Origin: Diphasiastrum complanatum
Lineage: Eukaryota; Streptophyta; Lycopodiopsida; Lycopodiales; Lycopodiaceae
NCBI GenBank assembly: GCA_029204225.1
Contig: CM055092.1
Span: 83,880,026 to 83,944,025, forward strand
Length of the DNA: 64,000 nt
Reading direction: 5' to 3'
The first letter of the stretch is position 1. Each line of letters begins with the position of its first letter. This document shows, piece by piece, positions 1 through 10,234 of the stretch. Under the pieces are notes generated by a model. The model had not been told where the DNA came from. It worked only from the letters and a program-made list of their open reading frames with translations, and made no database searches. The position numbers were made by a program, and so were the translations under genes.

Positions 1-17
1 TGGGCATTGGCGCCAGG

Positions 18-849
18 TGTTGTAAACCTGACTCAGGTGCACCCAGCGTGCCCTGTAAGACTCTAAGGGGTGACGCTCCCTAAGGTCCCAGAGCAAGTTA
101 GAACGTCAAGGACTGAGCCTACGACCTGCCGGAACGGCTCCCGAGACCCATGTCTGGGAGCCAGACTGATTCTGCCAGGCTTGCCAGGCTTAATCAGCCA
201 AATAAAAACTAAGTCCCAAAAAGCGTGCTTTACCAGAAAGCACTATGTTTCAGAACAGAGGGGGTGTGCCGAATCACAGCAGAACTATAGGGGGAGTCCG
301 GCAGACAGAAACTTGGGCAGCTCAACCAGCGCCAAGAATCCAGTCGCCAGGTCTCAGCTCCCTCTACCAGCACGAGCCAGGCACAATGCCCAGCACGTGT
401 TGGTGGCCCCGAGACCGGTCAGTCTATGCATGAATGTAACCTCTTCCAAATCTAATAAAGTTGATCCTTGGGGATGATTACCATTTCGGTTTCGCCTCCG
501 GGACTGGTCCAAGTGGAAGGACCCTTACTACAACCTTTTTGCGTCGCTGGCGCCTAAGGGTCCCTGTCATCGACATGGGGCTTGCCGCTATGCCAATTGG
601 TCAGTTTGGCGACCACTATGCCGTGGGTTTCATGTGTGGCTTGTCTTTGCCTTTGGTTACCTTTTGGGGACGGATTCTGAGTTGGCTTTCGGGTTGGTTG
701 AGATTCCAGTTTTCTTAAGTCTGAATGGTTAAGCTTGTTACGTTTCTGAGTTGGCTTTTACGTAAGTGCATGATGGATGAATGTTAGACTTAAGCGCGTG
801 TTGGGGAAACCGCTCAAGTCCTAGCGCCCTTTGAGGCGCCGGCGCAACA
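18..849 (+). repeat. 5' LTR of the gypsy element
   Basis: The segment runs from TGTTGTAAA to GCAACA and matches 5254-6171 along its length. It lacks an 86-bp block that the 3' LTR has at 5365-5450. Short open frames inside it (such as 70-477) recur in the 3' LTR and are not genes. Confidence 0.95.
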
Positions 850-851
850 TG

Positions 852-863
852 TGGTATCAGAGC
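852..863 (+). other. Primer binding site, initiator tRNA-Met type
   Basis: TGGTATCAGAGC lies two bases after the 5' LTR. It is the standard complement of the 3' end of initiator methionine tRNA used by many plant LTR retrotransposons. Confidence 0.93.
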
Positions 864-939
864 CGACTAGCCGGTCAGCTACACAAGTCTCACAGGGATG
901 GCCACGTTTTGGGATTTGTCAGGACAACCGTTGCGCAAG

Positions 940-1327
940 GTGCTGCCCACAGTGTAAGCACGGGTGCGTCCACGGTCGGGGTGGTCGGCAGAACGGGGGA
1001 CTTGATGAGTCAAAGTGCTGCCCTCGAGGTGTAAGCACGGTCAGTTTCCACGGTTCGGGCCTGGCGCCGTCTGCACGTAGGACAGATGAGGCAATGTGCT
1101 GCCATTAGGTTGGTGAAAGCACGGTCTGTGCCTTGTGGGGTGCGGGGTGACATATTCGAACTGTACGGGTTAACCATTGATACAGAGATGCTGCTCAAAT
1201 TCGGGTGTAAAGCACGGGTGGTTAGCTGCCGGTGCGGGATAGCTGCCGATCGTTTAGCTATAAGGGCTATCGACCAAAAAGTGGTGGGGCGTGATTGAGG
1301 CAATGTGCTGCTTAATGGTGAAAGCAC
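940..1327 (+). repeat. Five short stem-loop repeats in the gypsy leader
   Basis: Units at 940-961, 1015-1038, 1096-1122, 1188-1215 and 1305-1327 each start GTGCTGC (the fourth starts ATGCTGC) and end TAAGCAC or AAAGCAC. GTGCT and AGCAC are complementary, so each unit can fold as a 5-bp stem with a loop of 12 to 18 bases. The units sit where gag would be expected. They could be structured leader RNA or a degenerate repeat. Confidence 0.6.
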
Positions 1328-1566
1328 GGATGGTTGGATGGATGTTTCCCCGTGGGCTAATTCTGTGATAGATTTGTGTGGGCGCGGTTAGGCAAAGGTC
1401 CTACGTCCGGTCTCAAGGGGAATGTGGCTTGAGAGGGATCCTCTGTGTTTGCTTTGGTTGGTATGTTCATTTGTGGTGTGCTTGTTTGGACCTGAATAAC
1501 CCCTGGTTGCTTAACTTCTTCCAGATGATCTGATCTAGTTGGGAGTTAAAGGAGGAATTTACATTT

Positions 1567-4500
1567 GTGTGTAGACGACATACAAGTATGGAAAGGAGCT
1601 TCCATGGGGCAACCCCCAAGATTGGTTCAAGATTATTATTCCTATCCGAAAAGATCGCGGGGAGGAAGTCAGATTTTATGATCGACTCCGAAGCTTCACA
1701 TAACTATATTTCAAGGAGCGTAGTAGAACAGTTCAGCTTGCCGACCAGAAATGTAACATCAACGCTCAAGGTAGAAACAGCAAAGGGAGCACTGGACGCA
1801 GACAAAGCGACATTGAACATCCCGGTGCAAATTGGGAGATGGAAGGCTAAACTTAGCTTTCTGATTTTAGAGATGGATGCCTTCGATGTAATTTTGGGCC
1901 TTCCCTGGCTAAATGAACATTGTATTGCAGTTTTGGGTAGGAGCTCAAACTTGGTTCTCTTGGATTACAAGGGACAGATCTGTATGACAAAAGCTCTGCC
2001 TGGAGGGAACGCGAAGGGCACCGATATTGAACAAAATCTGGTTGCTGCATCTGTGATTAAAAGCATGGCGAAAGGGAAAAGGTCAAAGTGCTTTCTTTGT
2101 ATCTGCAGAGAGGTTCCAGAAGGGAAAAACGCACAACAGAAAAACTTGCCAAAGGAGGTGGCAGATTTGCTAGAGGAATTTAGCGATGTGTTTCCAGAAG
2201 AACTCCCAGCTAAGTTACCTCCTCGAAGACCAGTGGACCATAAGATTGAGTTGGTGCCAGGAACAGATTCAACTTCACGAGCACCTTATAGGATGTCCCA
2301 AGAAGATTTGGTGGAACTGAAACGACAACTTGGTGAATTGATAGACAAAGGATTCATTAGACCCAGTGCTTCGCCTTTTGGAGCCCCTGTACTATTCGTG
2401 GAAAAGGCGGACAAGACACTGCGGATGTGTGTGGATTACCGCATGCTCAACAAGGGTACCATCAAGAACAAGTATCCCATGCCTAGAATTGATGACCTGT
2501 TCGACCAGCTCAAACATGCCAGATATTTTAGCTGAATAGATCTTAGATCTGGATATCACCAAATTCGAATAGCTAAAGGCGATGAGCACAAAATGACTTT
2601 TCGAACACGGTATGGGAGTCACGAATTCAGGGTGATGCCGTTCGGTCTAACAAACGCACCAGCCACTTTTTGCACATTGATGAACAACATTTTTCAAGAC
2701 TGCTTAGATGAATTTGTCATTGTGTACATCGATGACATCTTGGTGTTTAGTCGTAGCCTCAAAGATCACATTAAACATTTAAGGACTGTCCTTCAACGAC
2801 TAAGGAAGAACAGCTTGTTCGCGAAAAGAGAAAAATGTGAATTTGTGGTAGAGGAGGTTGATTTCCTTGGACACGTTATAGGCTACGGACGAATTCGGAT
2901 GGATCCTAAGAAGATCAAGACTATCTTGGATTGGCTGGCTCCTAAGACTGTTCATGGCATCAAATCCTTTGTGGGCTTATGTAACTTTTACAGGAGATTC
3001 ATTGAGGCATTTAGCAAAATTGTGGCACCACTGTTGGAGCAGACCAAGACTCATCTGAAGATGACATGGACACCGGAATGTGAAGCAGCGTTCCAAGAAC
3101 TAAAACGACGGATCACTCAAGAACCCATTCTTGCCTTACCGGACTTTAGCAAACCTTTTGAAATACATACAGATGTGTCGAACTTTGCTATTGGGGCCGT
3201 GCTGATGCAAGACGGAAAACCTGTTGCATATTTTTCAAAGAAATTGAGTGATGTAGAGCGACGATGGCCAATTCATGAAAAAGAAATGGTCGCAGTAGTT
3301 CAAGCAGTGGAGCATTGGAGACATTATGTGGCAGGAAAACCCTTTAAGGCGTTCACTGATAATGTGTCACTCAAGTACTTCTCATCCCAAGGTATGCTCA
3401 CGCCAAAGCAAATGCGATGGCAAAACTTTCTCTCGAAATTCAATATAGACATCGTACACACGACGGGAAAGAACAATGTGGTGGCGGACGCACTAAGTAG
3501 ACAGGAACACTTGATGGCAACAGTGACAACTCAGGTGACTGACCTACTCCAAGAAATCAGGGAGAATTATGGTGCAGATGCGTTGGCGAAGGACTTAATG
3601 ATCGAATTCCAGCTGGGAAAGCCTCATAAACATTTCACTTGGAAAGATCAAATGGTTGTTTATAAACAACGCAGAGTATATGTCCCAGACAACATCAACC
3701 TGAGGAAGAAAGTCTTGTGAGAACATCATGACGTACTAGCCGCCGGACATCCAGGGGTGAATCGCATGTATGAACTTCTCAAAAGAGGCTTCTATTGGCC
3801 AGGTATGTGGGCAGACGTTGAATCCTATGTGCAAACATGCCCGACATGTCAACAAGTGAAGGTGGAACCGCTAGTTCCAGCAGGACTACTCCAACCATTA
3901 CCGGTACCAGCATACCCATGGGATTCGGTGAGCATGGATTTTATTGTTCAACTACCATGGTGCCAAGGCTTCGACTGACCGCTTTTCAAAGCAAGTTCAT
4001 CTAGTACCAACTAAAAGTTCAGTGACAGCTGAAGAAGTGGCAAGGTTATTTTTCAAATGTGTCTTCAAATACCACGGCCTGCCTAGAACGATTATTTCTG
4101 ACCGAGACACCAAGTTCGTCGGAAAGTTTTGGACTTGTCTATTTCGCCTCGTGGGAACTGGACTGAATTTCAGCACTGCATATCACCTCAGACAGATGGG
4201 CAAACGGAACGAGTCAATCGACAGATTGAACAATATTTACGAAATTATGTTGCTTGGGACCAATCCGATTGGGTCAACTACTTGGATATTCTCGAGTTTG
4301 AACAGATCTACTGGAAGGGCACCCTTCGAGATAAGCAATGGTCGGCTACCGATTGTTCCAAGTTCTTTTCTTACAGGCGTGCAGGAAACACCAGTACCTA
4401 CTGTAGAGGAATTCATCAATGAGTGGCACACAAAGCTGATAGAGGTGAAGTCATTTTTAGAGCAGTCACAAAGGAGTATGGCAGCTGACGTAAACCCACA

Positions 4501-5014
4501 TCGACGAGAACTGGAATTTGAGGAAGGTGATCAAGTATGGCTGAACACAAAGAACATTGTGTTACCAAAATGTTTTTGTCATAAGTTCGTTCGACCTTAT
4601 GCGGGACCATATTATGTCACCAAGAAGATCAACCCAGTGGCTTACCGATTGGCGCTACCATCCAGCTTGGATATACACAATGTGTTTCATATCTCATTAC
4701 TCAAACGGTACAAACCAGATGAGCAATTTGATCAGCAACACGAACTCCGTCACCCACCAATGACACTTAATGATACAAAGAGACAGCTTGTACCAGAACA
4801 AATATTGACACATAGAAAGCGAACTGGTGTTCAACTTGAATATCTAGTGAAGTGGCTACGGGCTCCACTTATTGAGGCTTCTTGGGAGTACGAAGACAAA
4901 CTTAAGGAGGGAGCCCCTGAAGTACTAGCAGATTATCTGCAGAAGAACCAACGCAATAGCCGTTTTCCCAGATCGGCACACACAGCACTACCTGGCGGCA
5001 TGCCTCCTACATAA
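1567..5014 (+). pseudogene. pol: Gypsy pol (protease-RT-RNase H-integrase-chromodomain), broken
   Basis: The protease motif at about 1684 reads DSEASHN where DSGA is expected, so the catalytic triad is altered. RT starts near 2300, is cut by TGA at 2533-2535 and resumes with an intact YIDD at 2725-2736. RNase H lies near 3166-3520. A second stop at 3718-3720 precedes the H2C2 zinc motif of integrase (CPTCQQ near 3838). A deletion with frameshift follows near 3975, after GFD and before DRFSKQ. Further frameshifts near 4186 and 4290 split the integrase core. The C-terminus has a chromodomain-like segment (LEYLVKW and ASWEYED, about 4835-4905), which in chromoviruses binds modified histones during integration. 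Homology is clear and the product is not functional. Confidence 0.9.
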
Positions 5015-5240
5015 ACATTCATGGCCATTCTGAAGTTCAAGGAACTTCTAGGTATCTTTCTTAAGTTTGTCAATAAATAACTTGCAGCTTTACACAGGTT
5101 TTACGTAAGTGAACTTTATCTACACTTTTTCTGTGCTACTGCCAATGTATTTTAATTCAAAGTTGTTAAGGCCAGTGAATTAAGCCCGTGCCATACGTCC
5201 TAGGTCTAGCTTGGCCCTGATGAGGACATCAGCTTTTTCA

Positions 5241-5253
5241 AACGAGGGGAGGA
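5241..5253 (+). other. Polypurine tract of the gypsy element
   Basis: AACGAGGGGAGGA lies directly before the 3' LTR, the position and composition expected of the plus-strand DNA synthesis primer. Confidence 0.85.
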
Positions 5254-6171
5254 TGTTGTAAAGCTGACTCAGGTGCACCCAGCGTGCCCTGTAAGACTCT
5301 AAGGGGTGACGCTCCCTAAGGTCCCAGAGCAAGTTAGAACGTCAAGGACTGAGCCTCCGACCTGTGGTGAGCCAGTCAAGTAGTCACAAGTCATGAGCTA
5401 GCTCTGGAGCTCGAGTCATGGCCTAGTCAGGAAGCAAGTTGATTCTGCCACCGGAACGGCTCCCGGGACCCATGTCTGGGAGCCAGACTGATTTTGCCAG
5501 GCTTGCTAGGCTTAATCAGCAAAATAAAAACTAAGTCCCAAAAAGCGTGCTTTACCAGAAAGCACTATGTTTCAGAACAGAGGGGGTGCGCCAAATCACA
5601 GCAGAACTATAGGGGGAGTCCGATAGACAGAAACTTGGGCAGCTCAACCAGCGCCAGGAATCCAGTCGCCAGGTCTCAGCTCCCTCTACCAGCACGAGCC
5701 AGGCACAATGCCCAACACGTGTTGGTGGCCCCGAGACCGGTGAGTCTATGTATGAATGTAACCTCTTCCAAATCTAATAAAGTTGATCCTTGGGGATGAT
5801 TACCATTTCGGTTTCGCCTCTGGGACTGGTCCAAGTGGAAGGACCCTTACTACAACCTTTTTGCGTCGCTGGCGCCTAAGGGTCCCTATCATCAACATGG
5901 GGCTTGCCGCTATGCCAATTGGTTAGTTTGGCGACCGCTATGCCTTGGGTTTCATGTGTGGCTTGTCTTTGCCTTTGGTTACCTTTTGGGGACGGATTCT
6001 GAGTTGGCTTTCGGGTTGGTTGGGATTCCAGTTTTCTTAAGTCTGAATGGTTAAGCTTGCTACGTTTCTGAGTTGGCCTTTACGTAAGTGCATGATGGAT
6101 GAATGTTAGACTTAAGCGCGTGTTGGGGAAACCGCTCAAGTCCCAGCGCCCTTTGAGGCGCCGGCGCAACA
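5254..6171 (+). repeat. 3' LTR of the gypsy element
   Basis: It is a direct copy of the 5' LTR and carries 86 extra bases at 5365-5450. The LTRs also differ at scattered single bases, so the insertion is not recent. It is followed by the CCAGG target duplication. Confidence 0.95.
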
Positions 6172-6176
6172 CCAGG

Positions 6177-6980
6177 GGTCCTGGCACCCCGGGACCACAC
6201 ACCACTAGAGCGCAACGTTGGGCGTGCGGACCGCTGGGTGGGCGCCTGGACCACTGGCACCACGTGGGCGTCGGTGATGGAACCAGGTCCTTGCACGTGG
6301 GCCTAGGCTCACACACATGCATAGAAAGAAATTGGCAATTCCTCTAAATATGCAAGTGGATAGTATTCTTTGAAAAGCTTATGGGATAAACGGTTCAACA
6401 CCATGTGGCGAGAATCCAGGGAGGAGGCGAGTGCAGGGCAAGCAGACAGGGTGGCACCTAGGACAGGTGTCGGGAGCCAAACTGAGTTGGGGCCAAACCA
6501 ATATGTGCCAGTAAGATATGAGGGCCAGGGTGCGCCCCATTCCATCGCACTTCAGAGAGTTGAAAGAAGAAACACATTGTCAATAATTCTTGAGCATCAT
6601 ACCTTGAGCCATATCACTATCCAAATCAAAAGATGGAGTCATCAAAGAAAAGAACTCTCTTGGGTCTCAAATATCTTGATGGGCCGATTGGAGAAGGAGC
6701 CGTCAACTAATTTCAAGTAGCACCCTTTTGCATACAATTTGAGTTCGTTGATGAATCTTATATTTCCCTTCAGAATGTTATTGAGTACTTTGGTGTCTTC
6801 ATGTGAATTAAGAAAAGTTCTAGTGAATTGTCATTAAAATAGAGATTTGAATCGTATCATTGTGTCTCTGTGTGTTAAACAATAATGTCACCCTGTCTCC
6901 TTGGAATACAAGAGGTAAGTCTATACTCGACATGGTTTGAATATACCATGTAGAGCTAGAAAATCAACCTACTAGAATAT
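6177..6980. other. Spacer, GC-rich at its left end
   Basis: The bases up to about 6320 are much richer in G and C than the rest of the window and contain no recognisable gene. The overlapping frames at 6060-6347 are a by-product of composition. From about 6350 the sequence returns to the local AT-rich composition. No domain was recognised in the open frame at 6370-6720. Confidence 0.5.
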
Positions 6981-7680
6981 TCACTTAGGACCACAGTGGC
7001 TAGGATACCCCGTTGGAATATACAGTTCCTAGTCACTCACTATCGAACATCTGAAAACCGAGATGTTTAGGGGTTGGATACTACACTTGAAGAAAACCTT
7101 TTTTTATCAATTGAAGAATCTACTATCTTTCATAGGGAGATGAGAGTATCAAATTATTAGAGAGTGGAAAGTCAAAATTTACAAACTCTTGCTAAAATTT
7201 GAGGAAACTATTGGGTACATGGCTTAGAGTAATCTAGAAAATCATTTTGATGTTGCGGTTAAATCTTCCCATAGGACCAGGTATTCCTTATGTTGATACA
7301 TCGTATTTGAACATCGGGATACTGATTAGTTCAAAATTGATATATTGACAAAGGGTTATATCTATCCTAGGAGTCACACGTCTAGGTGAAATCATGAGAT
7401 GCCCAGAGCCTCTTATTTTGCCCATTATAAATTATCATCATTCTCAAGATATTCGAACTCTAATCTTTTTCTAGAGAGTGAGGTGTGTTTTGAAAAAGTG
7501 AGAAAGTATCATTATAGGAGAGATCTTCCATACATCACAAAATTTGGAGCTATCATTAGGAAAGATGTTCCACCCGAATCTTCCGCTAGGACCTAACATT
7601 CCTTATACTAATACATCTCACTTGAACATTGTCCTGTTAGTCAGGTTGAAAATCGTGTATCGTCAGCATATAGTATTCTC
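6980..7680 (+). repeat. Degenerate direct repeat, three units of about 300 bp
   Basis: A block of the form aat(a/c)ttcc.c.TAGGACC, followed by a diverged stretch with ATTCCTTAT, ATACATC and TTGAACAT, recurs at about 6985, 7272 and 7587. The last two units are clearly alike for about 80 bases and the first is more diverged. No coding content was recognised. Confidence 0.45.
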
Positions 7681-7973
7681 ACAGTGCGCTCGAAATTGGT
7701 ATCATTGTTAGTCCAATATCGCTTTCGAGTGTGCATCTCTTTTTTGAAAATATTTTGGGTATATCTTGTGCTCGAAACCGATATTCAGTTTTGGTATCGA
7801 TCTCAAGCACCCTCTTATCACAAATTTTTTTGTTTTCATTCCCTGCGCTTTTGTTCAAACTTTTTTTTTTTTAGTTTTCTTCTCAGAATGATGGCCATGG
7901 CCAAATCCACTGTCTGTGCCATAACCACTATATAGTCATTCCGTGCCCGTGTTTCCCCTGATACTGGCCTAGA

Positions 7974-8261
7974 CGTGGCAGGAAGCAGGTCTGGCTGAGG
8001 AAGATTAGAAAACTCTAGAGATTAACTGAACTGTTGATCCCTAGAGCTCCTTTTAGCTGATCTGTAAGGAATGTCACTCTGTCACTTGGGCTAAATGTTC
8101 GTTTTGCCGTGACAGCCATGCAGGCCTTATAGGGTGCTGCAGAAGATTTTATGTCCCAGTTTTTTGAAGATGCTTGTCTTTTGGCAGTGCATGGTAAGCA
8201 TGTCACCATCATGCCAAAAGATTTCGTCATTCTCAGAAGACTTCGGGACCGTTATTTTGGT
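7974..8261 (+). pseudogene. Histone H3-like pseudogene with some centromeric-H3-like residues
   Basis: One reading frame matches the H3 histone fold end to end. RKIRKL..LTELLIPRAPF corresponds to helix alphaN, FAVTAMQAL.GAAEDF to the start of helix 2, and FEDACLLAVHGKHVTIMPKD to the rest of helix 2 and loop 2. LLIP, AAEDF and KDFVILRRL look more like plant centromeric H3 than canonical H3, but loop 1 has the canonical H3 length. Stops lie at 8016-8018 (TAG), 8058-8060 (TGA) and 8130-8132 (TAG). They fall where Q, R and Q are expected, so each is explained by one C-to-T change. A possible N-terminal start with ATGATGGCCATGGCC lies at 7888 after a pyrimidine tract ending TTCTCAG, but it is in another frame. 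The core has no introns, unlike typical plant CENH3 genes, so a processed copy is possible. Confidence 0.72.
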
Positions 8262-8375
8262 CTGCATGTTGATAACGCCAGCACCTCCAAAGACCTGCCT
8301 CTAGATAGAACCAACTTGTCGACTTCCTCTAGGAGGAAGAGGAACCAACTTGTCCCCAAGATGGCTGGATCTTGA

Positions 8376-9997
8376 AGGCCAGCTGCTTCCCTTCCTCGTA
8401 GAGTTATCCTGGCCAAGAGACCTCGGATCATCTTGAGCTCTGAGTCAGATGCTAGAGAATCTGATTTAAATCGAGAATCATCACCCCTTCCTCCTCCTGT
8501 TATTCGTCCAGCTCCTCAGCAGGTTTCCTCACCAAAAGTGTTGATTACCCAAGAGGAGCTTGACAAAAAAACAGAGAAATCTATAAATATTGTATCTACT
8601 TCTTTTTCTGCTCCTGTATATAGTTTTTTTTGTAAGAATTTTATACGATCCTACCCAAGTTTATTTTGATTTTGACCATTATAACCAGTACGAGGCCTAC
8701 CTAGCTAATAAAATTGATCTTCTCGGCAATTTCTTTGGATTTTTTCTTCCAAATTCACGTAAAAGCTTTAGATTAGGTCCCAAATTTTGTGCCGAGCTGA
8801 AAGATAAAACTTCAAAAATTTCAGATGTAATAGTAGAAGCCAGAGGATTTTTTTTGCATAATAGTATTAGTTCCGATTCCCATGGTATTGTTTTTGTTGT
8901 TAGTCCATTTTTCATGGGAGCGATAATTGCAAAAGAAGCCAATTTTGAGAAGGCTATATATTTTATCGAATGCAGTCCTGTGGCGAAATTCTATTTTGAT
9001 TCCATATGAAAATAAGTAAGGATTGCTCTTTTGTTTTTGTTGCTTTAATCTGGATTGTTGCATGCGGCATTGCTTAAATAAATAAGGATTGCTTTAATAA
9101 GTATGGATTTATCGATATTTGTATTTTGGTTGTTGCAGTCAGCTTTGGAGCCTGAACATTATTTCTGTAAAAATAAATAAGGAGGGAGTATCAAATTTTC
9201 TATGTGTAAAATCAAACTCAGCTACAAATACACATAGAGAATTTGATTCTCTACTTCATGATGTCGTTCGGGAAATACTGACAACGACAACCTCAATTGG
9301 AGAGATAACCATTAGATCTCTCAAGGTATATTCAATTTATCTCTGATATGCATGTATTCCTTTTTTAGTTCAAATCTATCATCATAGCATAAATAAATTT
9401 TCTATCATAATATTACTAATTTTCATTCAATATATGCAGTGTGTACAACAAAAGGACGCTTTTAGTTGTGCATGGTTCATCTTGTACAATACGAAGCTAT
9501 TTTTTAGTGGTATAATTTACAAGTGGATGTAGATAATGAAAAGGTAATATTCTGTTCATTTGTAGTTCCTTTCATTTTGATTCATACTTCTTTACTACCA
9601 TTGTTTGTAATTTGCTGATTCTCGTGTTTTGTGATGACAGTTCATTCTTGAGCCCTATACTCTTGACGATGTATTTAGATTTCGGCAAGAGTTTGTCAAA
9701 ACCTATGCCCAGAACAGTGTAAGCGTTGTATCTAAGATTGAGGGCCCTCAAAAGCAAGTTGCTCTCGCCTTAACAGCCTTTCAAGTTGCTCAGGATGTAG
9801 ATCTTATTATATATGATAAAAAAGGAATAGAAGTCCTTCCTAATATAGAGGAAGGCGATATTATAGCAGAGAGTCCTCTTGCCTCAAAAGGCATTGAGGC
9901 CCTTCCCGAAACAGAGGAAGGCGAGATTATAGAAGGAGCTGTTCCCTTATCAGTTCTTAATACTGATAAAGAAAATATAGAAAAATTGACTGAATAG
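8376..9997 (+). pseudogene. Decayed multi-exon gene with Ulp1/SENP-like protease signature
   Basis: The H3-like frame continues into a serine-, proline- and arginine-rich stretch (8376-8669). A second frame at about 8650-9009 contains HGIVFVVSP and IYFIECSP, comparable to the His and Asp regions of Ulp1 peptidases (family C48), with Gly for Trp and Glu for Asp. An exon ending at 9325 joins, across a GT-AG intron 9326-9439, to an exon starting CVQQKDAFSCAWF. There Q and C have the spacing of the catalytic Gln and Cys of Ulp1 (QQxxxxxC). A second GT-AG intron (9544-9640) leads to a last exon ending at TAG 9995-9997. That exon encodes a tail with two acidic repeats around GIE(V/A)LP..EEG. A stop at the end of the middle exon and unclear joins before 9187 show decay. 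Ulp1-like proteases occur both as host deSUMOylases and inside plant transposons. Which this was cannot be told. Confidence 0.42.
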
Positions 9998-10234
9998 AGA
10001 TCTATTTGTAAATAGAGGTACATAAAAAAAAAAGATACAATCATTTTACATGTAAACAACTCGTTTATGGATTTTTTTTATTTGATATCAATATAGATTC
10101 TTACAATCAGGTTGTGTCCATAGTGTAATATTGGCATGCAATTTTCTGTAATGATAAAAGACATGATGATTGGCATGTATTTGTTGATAGTGCATCTCAA
10201 TGTTCTTCCATAAGTTGGATTGTTTCGCCAATAT

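Larger units (their letters stand above)
18..6171 (+). mobile_element. Complete chromodomain Ty3/gypsy retrotransposon, decayed
   Basis: Two direct LTRs (18-849 and 5254-6171) bound an internal region with a primer binding site, a pol-like region and a purine tract. Both LTRs start TGTTGTAAA and end GCAACA. The five bases CCAGG stand directly before (13-17) and after (6172-6176), so the insertion boundaries are certain. Domain order protease, RT, RNase H, integrase, chromodomain is the gypsy order, and the C-terminal chromodomain marks a chromovirus. No gag can be read. Pol carries stops and frameshifts, so the copy cannot act on its own. Confidence 0.96.

Noticed and set aside
70-718. Open frames in the 5' gypsy LTR, repeated at 5494-5799
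   Set aside because: They lie inside both LTR copies, carry no domain and follow from the repeat itself.
6060-6347. Overlapping long frames on both strands at the GC-rich flank
   Set aside because: High GC content removes stop codons; no protein-like pattern is present.
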